This document shows positions 16,294 to 29,600 of a stretch of DNA of 64,000 nt, piece after piece; position 1 is the stretch's first letter, and each line of letters starts with the position of its first letter. This DNA is from Gordius sp. MW1 (lineage: Eukaryota; Nematomorpha; Gordioida; Gordea; Gordiidae), in assembly GCA_964036665.1 (NCBI GenBank), contig OZ038527.1, positions 6,882,001 to 6,946,000 on the forward strand. The letters run 5' to 3'. A program made the translations under genes and the position numbers. The notes beneath the pieces were generated by a model, which saw nothing but the letters and a program-made list of their open reading frames with translations, did not search any database and was not told the DNA's origin.

Positions 16294-16347
16294 TTGACCT
16301 TGAGCTTTATTAATTGTCACTGCGAATGCCAATCTAATTGGAAATTG
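16294..16347 (-). pseudogene. Helitron helicase C-terminal fragment
   Basis: An 18-codon minus-strand stretch encodes FPIRLAFAVTINKAQGQ, the late Pif1-type helicase motif of Helitron Rep-helicases. It abuts the right end of copy E. The same motif, with a small deletion, is at 18671-18725 in the larger Helitron. No further helicase sequence could be followed to the right. Confidence 0.6.
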
Positions 16348-17089
16348 AATAGTTCAAAAATATCATTTTACCCCCTAAATCAATAACCCCCCTCAAATTC
16401 CAATGGCGGCTACGTTTATGAATGTACCATAAGTCTCTCCTTCAACTTCAACTGCATTTGCAGGTCTTAACTTATTATATATATTAATTTTTTTACTTTA
16501 TACTTTTCAGCAAATGTAGGATCATTTTTAATATAATTAAAAAAATTACTACAAATATATATATAAGCACATGAATAATCATGAAATTAAAATATAATTT
16601 ATATATACCCAGTAAATAATATATTTGAAGAAAAAAAATTTTCAAAAGATATCTTAAAAGAAAGATGTGCCTATAGATAAAAAGACTGAATATCATCAAA
16701 AAAATGCAATTTTTTATTTGTTGCTGAGGGGCTAAAAATCAACAAATGCAAAGCCTTTTTAACTCTAAAAATTTTTATCCCTTTGGTCGCTTCATGTTTG
16801 GGCACCTTTGGTAAACAGGTTTTAATCTATTTTTAGTAGTTAGAAAGACGTTCTCAACCTTTCTGAACATCCACACCCTTTTTATTATGTAGGATTATGC
16901 CAAAAATATTTTACATCGTTGGCGGATTTTTGGCAACTTTTGGAAGTTCCTCTCGATTTATATTAAAATAGCTCATTTTTATTATTTGGTTCATTTCGTT
17001 TTTATATTTTATGTATTTTGTTTATATTGTCGCAACTATTTTTATACATATTCTAACTCCTCCCTCCCCTGAGACCAATCGCACATAAA
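16348..17089. other. AT-rich stretch, no gene seen
   Basis: Very AT-rich between about 16480 and 17000 with poly-A and poly-T runs. Nothing recognisable on either strand; part may be the decayed left end of the Helitron that follows. Confidence 0.4.
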
Positions 17090-19106
17090 ATCCCTTACAA
17101 TAGGATTCTTCTCTCAAGTGGACTACGCCGATTTGTAATCAACACACGTAGAGCAAATGACCAACAACGCCAACAAGTACATCAAGCATTTAAATCGGCT
17201 TCATTCCTTCAACTAGCATTCCAGTATGCGCTTGATGTAGAATAATAAGCCCACTTAACTGGTGATTGGTACTATGAACAAGGTGTGTTCGCATTGTCTT
17301 GCACTTAAATATAAAAATGAGTCAGCCGGGATGTGTTGCGCCTCAGGAAAAGTTCGACTGAGATTGAAACACCACCTGAACCATTGAACGATTTATCAGT
17401 ACAGATCCTGATTCTAGCCTCCTGAAGGCTATTCGGACATTCAATTCATGCTTCCAAATGATACCGTTCGGAGCAACAGAAATAGTTCAAAATAATGCTG
17501 CAAACGGTCAACAATTTAATTCAGCGTTAAAAATAAAAGGCCAGGTTTTTCACAAGTGGGTTCATTGCTTTCGATGCCAAACGAATCTTATAAATTTTTA
17601 AAAACTTACTTTATGGGTGGTGACGACTCCGAACGCGCACTCGCTAATCGCGTGGATGCACGTTGCGGCTACAACAACCTCGATACACCTTTCGCCAGGC
17701 GCATCGTCAGCGAGCTTGAGGCTCTGTTGAATGAGCACAATGAATTACCTGCATTTAAGCTGCCACTGAATATCCAAAGTTACCCAGAGGCAGTGTGCAA
17801 CATAACAAAAGAATCATTCATGGCCACAGTACACAGACGGTGTAAAGTTATCATTTGGGATGAATGTATTATGGCACACAAACATTCCCTTGAGGCATTG
17901 GACAGGACATTGAAGGATATAAAAAATAACGACACTCTGTTAATCCTTTCAAGTGATTTCAGACATACACTTCCCGTCATTCCACGTTCAAAATACGCTG
18001 ATGAGATCAACGCTTGCTTAAAATCCGTCACTGTGGCGTAATGTTAAAAAATTAGAACTGAAATTAAACATGCGCGTGTATATTCTTAAAGATCCATCCG
18101 CTGAAGCAATCTCAAAACAACTGTTGGATATTGGTGATGGAAAAGTTGATTTGTATGAAAATACTGGATGCATAAAATTACCGTCGAATTTTTGCACAAT
18201 CGACGACTCGCAAAATACTCTCATCGACCAAATATTTCCAGATCTACATACACAATAGTAAAATCTTGCCTGGATGTCCGAAAGAGCAATATTGTCAGCA
18301 AAAAATGTGGACGTGACTGGTTTAAATTCCAAGATACAACAGTTGTTGCCAGGTGACTTGGTGTCATACAAATCTGTCGATACAGTTTGCGATGCTAACG
18401 AGGCTGTAAATTATCCAATTTAATTTTTGAATTCATTGGATTTGTCAGGCATGCCACCGCGCCTTTTACAATTGAAGGTTGGATTTCCGGTAGTTTTGCT
18501 TCGTAATATAAACCCACCACGGCTGTGCAATGGCACACGATTAGTCATTAAAAAATGTATGAAAAATGTTATCGAAGTCACCATTTTTAATGGCGAGTTC
18601 CGAGGTAAAAATGTATTGCTGCCACGAATCCCTATAATTCCGACAGATGTGCCGATCGAATTCAACGTATTCAGTTTCCAATTAGATTGGCATTCGCAAT
18701 GACTCAATAAGGCTCAAGGTCAAACGATGTCTATTTGTGGCTTAGATTTGGGCACATCATGCTTTCCACTAACAGCTATACGTGGCATGTTCTCGCGTGG
18801 GTATACCATCCCGTTTGATTGTGTTGGCTAAAGATGGACTAACCAAAAATATTGAACACTCCATCGCACTTAGAGATTGATGATGAATTATTTTTTTATC
18901 GTCATAATTTGATGTATATATAGGTATCAAAAATGATTTAATAAAGTATAAAGAATGAATAAATAAATGATTAGGTATTGTCATTTTATAGGCCAACATT
19001 GTCACAACGCTCCGTTCTTATTTCATTCATAACCACATACCCACACACTTATAGTGTTTTCTAGAAATAATGTATATAGCAAAACAACGTTTGCAGGGTC
19101 AGCTAG
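17090..19106 (+). mobile_element. Degenerate, internally deleted Helitron
   Basis: Remains of an autonomous rolling-circle transposon. N-terminal Helitron residues are readable across several stops and shifts (17100-17550; for example TPPEPLNDL and FNSCFQMIPFGATEI). The open frame 17556-18041 runs from the Rep-proximal GGDDSERALANRVDARCGYN straight into Pif1-type helicase sequence (VIIWDECIMAHK, LPVIPRSKYADEINACL), so most of Rep has been deleted. Helicase pieces continue to about 18790, ending with FPIRLAFAMT and, in another frame, NKAQGQTM. The 3' end is a short stem-loop (GCAAAACAACGTTTGC) just before CTAG at 19103-19106, followed by T. The left terminus was not located. It is inactive. 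Confidence 0.8.
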
Positions 19107-20628
19107 TTTTTTTTATAAATTGTTCGATTTAAAAAGGATATTATACTTAATTAGCCTAGTCTGCATTTTTTATATCCTACCTTCGTTCCTTTAATAGTAT
19201 GTCAGATCTATTATATAATTGAATTTAGCTATGAAAAAAAAAATTAAGTGTTAGTAGGCAATAAATATCGCCATATTCTAAGTGGGGCAAGTATAACTAG
19301 AAGTTTTTCGATATGTTACTATAATTAGTTAGATAAGTTAGCCATTTTGTGTATTTTATGATAATAGCAATAACAAATTACAGCACGGAACACCTAGCTA
19401 ATCTCTGTTATAATAATGCAATTATATTATCTATATTTGTAAGTGAAACGTTTTAATAGCACTTGAGAGTTGTAAATATAAATGTTTCTGCTGGGGCAAT
19501 CTGATCAATGCTTGAACTGTTTTTGCTACTTCAACTCGCCTCTCGAGCATTTTAATATGCTACTCTTCTGCCTATTGGGGAACCGGTCAAAGGAGCACAG
19601 AAATAGCATCGAAACTCGTCATGACTGCTCAGGATGAATTTAACAAATTGTCTTAGCACAAAATATTTTATATTAACATGTCCTAGTGATATCATAACAG
19701 GTAAATATATGGGTTAGGGTAAGTATTAGGGCTAGGGTAAGGGTTAAGGTTTGGGTTATAATAACAAAGTGTGCTCCTTTCCTGATGAGCTCCTTTGACC
19801 GGTATCCGCCTATTGCTCCGAATAGCAAGGACAGATTGTGCTAACGCGCTTATTAAACAACCCAGTGTGCGTGCTCGAGCAAAGCACATAGTGAGCATTG
19901 CTCACACGAACAATTTTACAACTCTAGTTATCGTCATTATAAACAAAAAACAGAATACATATTCTTAATCGTGGTGCTTTGGACGTTAGCTCTTCTCACA
20001 CAATTTGATAATTCAAGCCACATAGAAGTCACTTGAGGTAAATTTAACTAGTTAATAAAATAACGAGAAAACAATAAAAATTGTTATAGTATGGAAGTAA
20101 AAAATGTGTTCAATTTTATTTTGTGTCATTTTATTAAGTTTAGAACAAAATGCAGCCATATTTTTGTTTTGAACCTAGTTGAGTTAATTATTAAATTCGT
20201 CTTTTCAGAAAGCCGAGCCGAAGTTAGCAAGTATGAGAGTTGAGGTAGAAAACATCTTTTTAAAGCCTTAGCCCAGTCACTGTTTAATATAAAGGTGGTG
20301 TTAAAAATAAAATTCCGTTATTTCGCATTTAGTTGAGTAAATTATTTATAATAAATTTGCTCATTCGGTGTCAAGTTTGTGTACAATACGCAAAATTGCA
20401 AATTATTTAATTTATACATTTGCAAAGAGTATTAAAATTCACATTATACAATTTACATAAAAGATTTTCATATATTATAACATTGTCCCATAATATATTA
20501 ATCGATCAAAGTGCTGGCAACCATGTATAAATTTTATCGGCATCAAGCTCATCGCTAATTTTTGAAGCCCGCAACAATTTATACTGCGACTATGATAATC
20601 AACTTTTGAGAAAATCTGGTTTGTATTG
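19107..20628. other. Intergenic with degenerate TTAGGG-like run
   Basis: AT-rich sequence between the Helitron and the 3' end of Mon1. At about 19708-19762 there are imperfect telomere-type repeats (GGGTTAGGGTAAG, TTAGGGCTAGGG). They are flanked by matching phrases, GGTCAAAGGAGCAC near 19586 and its inverse GTGCTCC...TTTGACC near 19770-19802, suggesting a small inverted-repeat element of about 230 bp around the run. No gene recognised. Confidence 0.5.
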
Positions 20629-23600
20629 TCAATTAAAAGTTGGAAACAACGATTTTTGTTCCCGGGCGATCCATTTGAGAGTTAGGTCGTACAAATTTTG
20701 AATTTGTTCGTCAGAAGTTGAGGGATCATATGAGGCATACATCTCGTATGTTGGATGAAGCTATATAATAAAACAAAATTTAATCAATAAAATATATTAC
20801 AAATCTCTAAGGGCGATCCGTAAAATTTATTAAAGCTTCCTTCCACTTACTACAGCACTTCTTTTAACAAATTAAATCGGGATAATTAAGAATTTTTTTA
20901 CCAATACACATGAGATTCAGGATTATAATCAAATTCTAATTTAAGGTTAGGAGATTTATAATGTAGGCAAGACTTAAGCAGCGTTTTCAATAAACTGGAA
21001 ATAATTCAGCATTTTATCCGATGGTTTCTCTAAGTTTAAACTCTAATGATCCACAGGTATATCGCAAATTCCATGGGAAAAACCTATGAGAAGTCCTCAA
21101 AAATCACATGTAAAACTGGGGGAACTTTTGTAAACGTCTATTAACATTACCCAAACAATGTATATGGAATCGGGTTTGGTGACGCGAAGATAGGATATAA
21201 CACTCCCCACGGAAGAGGCGTCATTTTGCCCGGCAGGCTGGTAATAGTCACTGTTCCTAACACGGAAGTGGAGATCGACGTAAGCGCAAAAAAAATGACG
21301 CCGTTGAGTAGCGCTGAGAACGGAGTATTTAGAATCGGGCCCCGGCTCGTTCTGAAGCAAAAAAAAATTGAATTGCCTAAAATGAATAATTATAGAAACT
21401 CGGGCCTTCGGCCCTCGTGGGAAGGGGGAGAAGGGAAGGGAAGAGGGGAAGGGAAGGGAAGAGGGGAAGGGAAGGGGGGACGACTCATCTGTACTTCGTA
21501 TAAATGTATCATATTTGCTATGCAATTTATGGGCGAGAAAGGTGGGAAGGGGCGAGAATGCCTATAGGGGGGTATTAAATGCCTAATGATTAATTATTTA
21601 TACAAATTTTCCATTATAGGCAAAATGTAATATAGGCAAAATGTAATATAGGCATGGGTTAGGGTTAGATTTAGTGTTTGCTTCTAGTTGCGTATTACAT
21701 TAGTTTTTAAGGCCTTTAGTGATTATGGGTCTAACAAACATTATATTATAAAACAACACAATGTTAAGAATTTGCAGAATTGTTGGGAGAAATTTTTTGT
21801 TGAATTTGAACAATTTTTAATTAAAAAAATCAAAAATTTGGCCAATGGTCACTTTTTCTCTATTGGTCAGTACCAACAGATACTCTATAAGTCAATGGTA
21901 GCCAAAAAAAAACGGAAAAAAAAATTTTGATGCTCACTTTGGCCAATGGTCATTTTTTTCCATTGGTCAGCAGCCAGCACACGGTAAAAGTGGATATAAA
22001 TTCATAAGAGTAAAAAAACGAAAAAAAAATTTTCGAATCACATTTTGGCCAATGGTCATTTTTTTCCATTGGTCAGCAGCCAGGACACGGTAAAAGTGGA
22101 TATAAATTCATAATAGTCAAAAAAAACGAAAAAAAATTTTCGAATCACATTTTGGCCAATGGTCATTTTATTCCATTGGTCAGCAGCCAGCGGACGGCCA
22201 AAAAGTCATAATAGCAATGGTAGTAACAGGAACAATCATAATAGTCAAAAAAAAAGAAAAAAATAATTTCGATTCACATTTTGGCCAATGGTCATTTTTT
22301 CCATCGGTCAGGAGCCAGCGGACGGCCAAAAAGTCATAATAGCAATGGTAGAAACAGGAACAATCATAATAATCAAAAAAAACGAAAAAAATAATTTCGA
22401 TTCACATTTTGGCCAATGGTCATTTTTTTCATTGGTCAGCAGCCAGCGGACGGCCAAAAATTCTTATTATCAATGATAGTAACAAGAACAATCATAAGAG
22501 TCAAAAAAAACTCGGGCCTTCGGCCCTCGTGGGAAGGGGGAGAAGGGAAGGGAAGAGGGGAAGGGAAGGGGGGACGACTCATCTGTACTTCGTATAAATG
22601 TATCATATTTGCTATGCAATTTATGGGCGAGAAAGGTGGGAAGGGGCGAGAATGCCTATAGGGGGGTATTAAATGCCTAATGATTAATTAATTATTTATA
22701 CAAATTTTCCATTATAGGCAAAATGTAATAAAGGCAAAATGTAATATAGGCAAGGGTTAGGGTTAGATTTAGTGTTTGCATCTAGTTTCGTATTACATTA
22801 GGTTTATGGCCTTTAGTGATTATGGGTCTAACAAACATTATATTATAAAACAACACAATGTTAAGAATTTGCAGAATTGTTGGGAGAAATTTTTTGTTGA
22901 ATTTGAACAATTTTTAATTAAAAAAATCAAAAATTTGGCCAATGGTCACTTTTTCTCTATTGGTCAGTACCAACAGATACTCTATAAGTCAATGATAGCC
23001 AAAAAAACGGAAAAAAAATTTTGATGCTCACTTTGGCCAATGGTCATTTTTTTCCATTGGTCAGCAGCCAGCACACGGTAAAAGTGGATATAAATTCATA
23101 ATAGTCAAAAAAAAAACGAAAAAAAAATTTTCGAATCACATTTTGGCCCAATGGTCATTTTTTTCCATTGGTCAGCAGCCAGGACACGGTAAAAGTGGAT
23201 ATAAATTCATAATAGTCAAAAAAAACGAAAAAAAAGTTTTCGAATCACATTTTGGCCAATAGTCATTTTATTCCATTGGTCAGCAGCCAGCGGACGGCCA
23301 AAAAGTCATAATAGCAATGGTAGGAACAGGAACAATCATAATAGTCAAAAAAAAAACGAAAAAAATCATTTCGATTCACATTTTGGCCAATGGTCATTTT
23401 TTCCATCGGTCAGGAGCCAGCGGACGGCCAAAAAGTCATAATAGCAATGGTAGTAACAGGAACAATCATAATAGTAAAAAAAAACGAAAAAATAAACTCG
23501 GATTCATATTTTGGCCAATGGTCATTTTTTTCATTGGTCAGCAGCCAACGGACGGCCAAAAAGTCTTATTATCAATGATAGTAACAAGAACAATCATAAG

Positions 23601-26600
23601 AGTCAAAAAAAACTCCGGGATTCTAACCCAAAAACTAGTTAAATTGCATAGCAATTAAAAGTAAACAACTTTTATTTATGTTTATTATATAACATTGGTC
23701 AGCAGCCAGCGGACGGCCAAAAAGTCATAATAGCAATGGTAGAAACAGGAACAATCATAATAGTCAAAAAAAACGAAAAAAATAATTTCGATTCACATTT
23801 TGGCCAATGGTCATTTTTTTCATTGGTCAGCAGCCAGCGGACGGCCAAAAAGTCATAATAGCAATGGTAGAAACAGGAACAATCATAATAGTCAAAAAAA
23901 ACGAAAAAAATAATTTCGATTCACATTTTGGCCAATGGTCATTTTTTTCATTGGTCAGCAGCCAGCGGACGGCCAAAAATTCTTATTATCAATGATAGTA
24001 ACAAGAACAATCATAAGAGTCAAAAAAACTCCGGGATTCTAACCCCAAAACTAGTTAAATTGCATAGCAATTAAAAAGTAAACAACTTTTATTTATGTTT
24101 ATTATATAACTAGTTAAATTGCATAGCATTAAAAGTAAACAACTTTTATCTATGTTTATTATATAACAAAAACTAGTTAAATTGCATAGCAATTAAAAGT
24201 AAACAACTTTTATTTATGTTTATTATATAACTAGTTAAATTGCATAGCAATTAAAAGTAAACAACTTTTATTTATGTTTATTATATAATAGATAATTTAA
24301 CAAATCTTATATATAACACACCGAGGGAGATAGAGATGAGGGATGGGGCACCTCTTTCTCATGCATTAATTTAAAAAAGCGATAACCTAATATACCCAAT
24401 GCAAATAGATAGGGAGGACAACGGACAACGGACGGACAACCAAAAACGAGCCCATAAATTGCATAGCAATTATTAATCATTTCCCAGTGGCGTTATAAGA
24501 ATAGTAGCTGTTTGCAACGTTACAATTTTATATAAATGATGCTTATAATTATTGACTTCCTTAAATTGACGAAATTTGAAGTAGTACTCAAGAGACCACT
24601 TAAAGTTTGGTAGAGGATCAAATATCACATTTAAAGCGAAACGTATGTTTGGCAGTTAGGGATTGTCTCAATTAGAGATCTGCAACGGGCCGTTTTTAGA
24701 AGGTCGGCCCGCCCGTAACGTTTTCAAAACTTGGCCCGTCCGAGCCCGCCCGTAATTTTTTTTCATCACTTCAGGCCCGTCCAAGCCCGTCCGTAAATTT
24801 TTTAGGCCCGTCCGACCCCGTCCGTAAATTTTTCAGGCCTGTGCGTACCCGTTTAGAAAAACGTCAGGCCCGCTCAAGCCCGTTCAAATTTGTTTAAAAC
24901 TCCGCTCCCGGCCCAATTCATCAAAAATTTTGCATAATTTTATTTTATTTTTTGACATATTAGAAAAACATCAATAATTATCATGTAAAAATAATAAATC
25001 ATCAATTATTTCCGCAGTTAATACACCTAAAAATTTTTAATATAGTACCTACTACCATTAAATTACTATAAAAAATTACATGAGAATATTCCACTTTCAA
25101 CACTTTACTTTTATTTGATTAATTTAAGTTAATACACCTAAGATTTTTCATTATTACTATTAAATTAAAATACTTTAATAAAATTACATTAAAATATTCA
25201 ACTTTAAATAAGTAGTTTACATTGTTTTGATTAATTTATATCAGTTAATACACCTAAGTTTAAGATGAGAACATAAATATTTATTAAATTATATGGCCTT
25301 AATAATATACCAGTAAAATTTGTGATAAAATTAAACACAAAATTTTTGGTGCATTGCAAATAAGCAATTGAACTTACTTATAAAAGAATATATACGAAGC
25401 TATAATCTTAAATTATGTAAACATAAATCTATAACAAACAGAATAAAAATGTTTTAAAGTCAAATTTAGCGCTTGAAAAAGGAATTAATGCTACAGGATA
25501 TACAAATTAGGGGTTTCAAAATTAAGCAATTAATAATCTAAATCTAAATTATCAATAAAAAAATATATTTATAGAATTGTCTGACTTTTAAAGACCTTTG
25601 TAATTCCATGACCGTATATATAATCTCTGGCCCGTTCAAGCCCGTTTATAAATCGTCAGGCCCGTTCAAGCCCGTTAAAAAAATCTCAGGCCCGCCCGAG
25701 CCCCTTCCACTAATTTTTAAGCCCGTCCGGGCCCGGCCCGTTAAAATTTTTATGATAAAAAGCCCGTACGTACCCGCAAACGGGCCGGGCTTTTAGGCCC
25801 GTCCGCGGGCCGGGCCTGCCCGTGCAAATCTCTAGTCTCAATATAGAATTTTGCATCGCAAATATTAATTCAAACGTTATACAATAACCTGAGCTCAATA
25901 AAAACATAAATTAGACTTGTTTTTATACTCAATACCAGCGGTGAAGTTTAAAAACTTTAAGATTAGTTTTATCACTCAATCTTAACGTTAATAATGAGCA
26001 AGTAAATTAGTATGAAATTGGTTTCGTTTTTCAAATTGATAATTAGGATCTATATGGTCAATACCAAACAGTCGTAATCTAAAATTAAGGCATTTTTTAG
26101 GCAGTTCATCTATTGATTAGGGCAAGCATGGCAGTAGCCATGAGTCAAGAAAGGTAAACTGCCCTCGTCCCTTATAGAAAATAAGCATTTTTTCGCTATA
26201 TTCATTGCTGAAATTGAAAGCAAAATTTATTCTGCCTCGCAATTCAATATTATTAAACATTTCCAATCTTATTTCTGGCCACGCTTATGATATAAAATGC
26301 TTTTATTATCGCCGCAAAATAGTCGTGCGTCTTCTTAACACGATTTATAGCAGATCTTCAATTCTACACATAACATAGCAGCGATTTAAAAGATGCAAAA
26401 CATTTCGTAAGCTTAAATAGTGTAAAATTTTTAATAAAATTCTCCAAATTCATCTCTGATGAAGTATGCTTATTTTTTTATAGTTAAGTTCTAATAAAAA
26501 ATCCACTATAACAGATTAACAAATTTGTGTTACATTCATGAGGTTGGCATATTTGGACAAAAAAATCGCTTTAATTGAATCTTAATTAAATATTAAGACG

Positions 26601-29600
26601 ATATCAAAGGAATTAATAAAATTAGATATTACCGAAAAGACGGGTGCCGTAACGAAGCGCCCGGGCTTTTTGAGATACAGGAAATGGCGAAGCTTAGAAC
26701 GTCCAGGTGGGGGCAGAAGGTCCAAATCTTCCACGCGGTATACATGTTTTCCATTTTCCAACCACTCGTTCAATATGGATACGTAATGACCTTCCATCAA
26801 TTCCTGATTTTGTGCATTTTTTAAATTAGACAAATAGCAATGATTTATCAATATTCACTACAGATTTTTAATACAAAAAAAAGCTAACAAATATAATAAA
26901 ATGCCTTAATTTAAAAGTAATCGACTTTTAATTTGCTTTTAAATCTTAACGTCAAATAACAAACAATAAATTATTTGAGAAAAATTTAGGCAACGCTTGG
27001 TATACAAGGGTTTATGTATACTTGAAATAAAGATTGGAATATTAATTAGGTTTTGTCATTAAGCTCTTAAAATCTTATATTTATTTATAATTATTAATAA
27101 TAAATAGCGAGATTGAAAAGATTTTGTAAATTTTTCTTTTATGTATAATAAATATGAACTATATATATAAACGTTATCAATATTTTTTTACACTACAAGT
27201 TAAAGAAACCTGTATGAAAAGCAAAAAAATATCAAGCCTCGTTAGTTTTCCTCGCGTTTTCGTTTAAAAAGGCAAAGTGTAATTTATTATTGACATTTGA
27301 ATTTTATACATCTTATATATAAAAATGAAACTATGTGTGTATGTGTGTATATGTGTATGCCGCCACCAATTTTGTAAAACTACCAGACCGATTTGGCTCA
27401 AAATTTCACAGTTTATTCCCCACACTCTCGAGCATGTTTTAAGGTTTGTTCGGGCCTAATCGGTCCAGTAGTTTTCGAGAGGTCAAGTTTTTTCTGTTTT
27501 GTAAGTTTTGGCACTTAATAAAGACGTCATTTGACGTCATATTGTGACAACTATCAAATTTAATAATGATAAGACGTTTATTTTTATTCAGAAACAATAC
27601 AAATAATCAGAATTGTTTTAAACGTAACTTTTTTCCCATCCCGATAATCTACAAATAATCGGAGCCTTTTTTCCCATCCCGACAATCTACAAATAATCGG
27701 AGCCGCTAACAATTTTGGAAATCTACCAGACCGATTTGGTTCTAAATTTCACACTTCATTCCTGACACTCCGGAATGCAAAAAAAAAATTTTCTATCCCG
27801 ATAATCTACAAATAATCGGAGCCTTTTTTCCCATCCCGACAATCTACAAATAATCGGAGTCGCTAACAATTTTGGAAATCTACCAGACCGATTTGGTTCA
27901 AAATTTCACACTTCATTCCTGACACTCTGGAATGCGATAAACACATGCACAATCATCATTTGGGATGAATGTACGTTGGCACATAAAAAAGCACTCGAGG
28001 CGCTGGATTGTATACTCCGAGATTTGAGACAGATTGCACGTCCTATGGGAGGAGCTCTCTTGCTGCTAGCCGGTGACTTCCGTCAAACCTTGCCAGTCAT
28101 CCCAAAGTCAACACCCTCAGATGAGCTTAATGCTTGCCTGAAAGCGTCATATCTTTGGAGAAGTGTGAAGATAATCACGCTAACCACCAACATGCGTGTT
28201 CGTTTACTTCAAGATGATTCGGCGCAACCATTTGCTAACCAACTGTTGGACTTGGGAGACGGTAAATTTCCAATTGACCCTACAACGCACGAAATATCAT
28301 TTCAATCGCACTTTTGCAAAATACAGTCATCCATTGAAGATGTCGTAAATATGGTGTTCCCGGAAATTCTTATTAACTTCACAAATCACGAGTGGCTTTA
28401 TGAACGGGCTATCTTGGCTCCGAAGAATGACGACGTGAACAAAATAAATAATCGAATTCTATTGAACATTCCCGGTGAACCATTTACTTACACATCTGTT
28501 GACACAGTTATCGATGCGGATCAGGCGGTGAATTATCCAACTGAATTTCTAAATTCATTGGAACCATCGGGAATGCCACCTCACAAATTGATTCTGAAAA
28601 TTGGTTCACCTATAATGATCTTTCGCAATTTAAATCTACCTAAGTTGTGTAACGGAACCAGCATCGGGAACGCGAGTAAATGGCAAAACAACGTTTGCCG
28701 GGTTATCTAGTAATTATATATATTCTACATATATCGTAATTGATTAAAATTATTATGTACCTATATTTATAGTCGAAGGTTGAAAAAACTTATTTTTATT
28801 AGGTTGAGGAGAAAGTTTGGTAGGGTGCAACCATAGACGGTGCAACACATGTTGCATTATTTTATTGATTTTTTGCTTCTAATGAATTATATAATATCCA
28901 TTAAATAGAACTCTTCCTCTACAAAACTGTGCCAATCGTGATTTTATAAAATTTAGTTTTTTATAACTTTCGCGACGTCAAAATGGAGTATCCAAACGGT
29001 AAAAATCAACATTTTCGACACCTGCTATTCTTCGCTTTTCATCGTGGTCAAAACACTGCTGAAACAGCCCGAGACATTTGTAAAGTATACGGAGAAGGTG
29101 TCATAGTTGAGTCTACAGCACAAAAATGGTTCGCAAATTTCAGAAATAACGATTTTGACATCGCTGACAAGCCACGTAGCGTAAGACCCTCGGAATTCAA
29201 CGAAGAGTGTCTCAGAGCACTTTTAAAGGAGGGCGGTTGCCAAACAAGTCGTGAATTGGCGGAAATAAGGAAGTTCGATCAGAAAACCATCCTAAATCAT
29301 CTTCATTCGATGGGATTTGCCGAAAAAATCATCTTCATTCAATGGGATTTGCCGAAAAATTTGGATCTTGGATCCCTCACGAGCTTAACGAAAGCCACAA
29401 AGAAAATCGCCTTCAAATTGCTTCTCAAAATCTCGCCCGTCATCGAGCAACCCGCGGTCGCTTTTTGTACCGAATCGTCACGGGAGATGAGAAATGGTGT
29501 TTGTACGTAAATTTGAAGCAAAGAAAGGAGTGGGTGGTTCCTGGAGCGACTCCAAAGCCGAGGGTCAAGCCTGACCTCCATCCAAAAAAGACCATGATCT

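Noticed and set aside
21688..21930. A recurrent open frame of 80-105 codons (with DYGSNKHYIIKQHN) in the short-subfamily copies near 14.7, 21.8, 22.9, 54.6, 59.7 and 61.3 kb.
   Set aside because: The copies are recent duplicates, so conservation is at DNA level. The frame runs into the CCAAT minisatellite, is broken in copy G and differs in length each time. It lies antisense to the proposed element sense. No domain is visible.
24485..24640. A minus-strand stretch reading FDPLPNFKWSLEYYFKFRQF as a possible exon.
   Set aside because: No family match, no clear splice borders, and it does not fit the missing Mon1 segment.
26100..26240. The missing Mon1 micro-exon after TTTCAG near 26213.
   Set aside because: The phase-0 reading hits TGA in the second codon and the other frames do not resemble the expected Mon1 loop.
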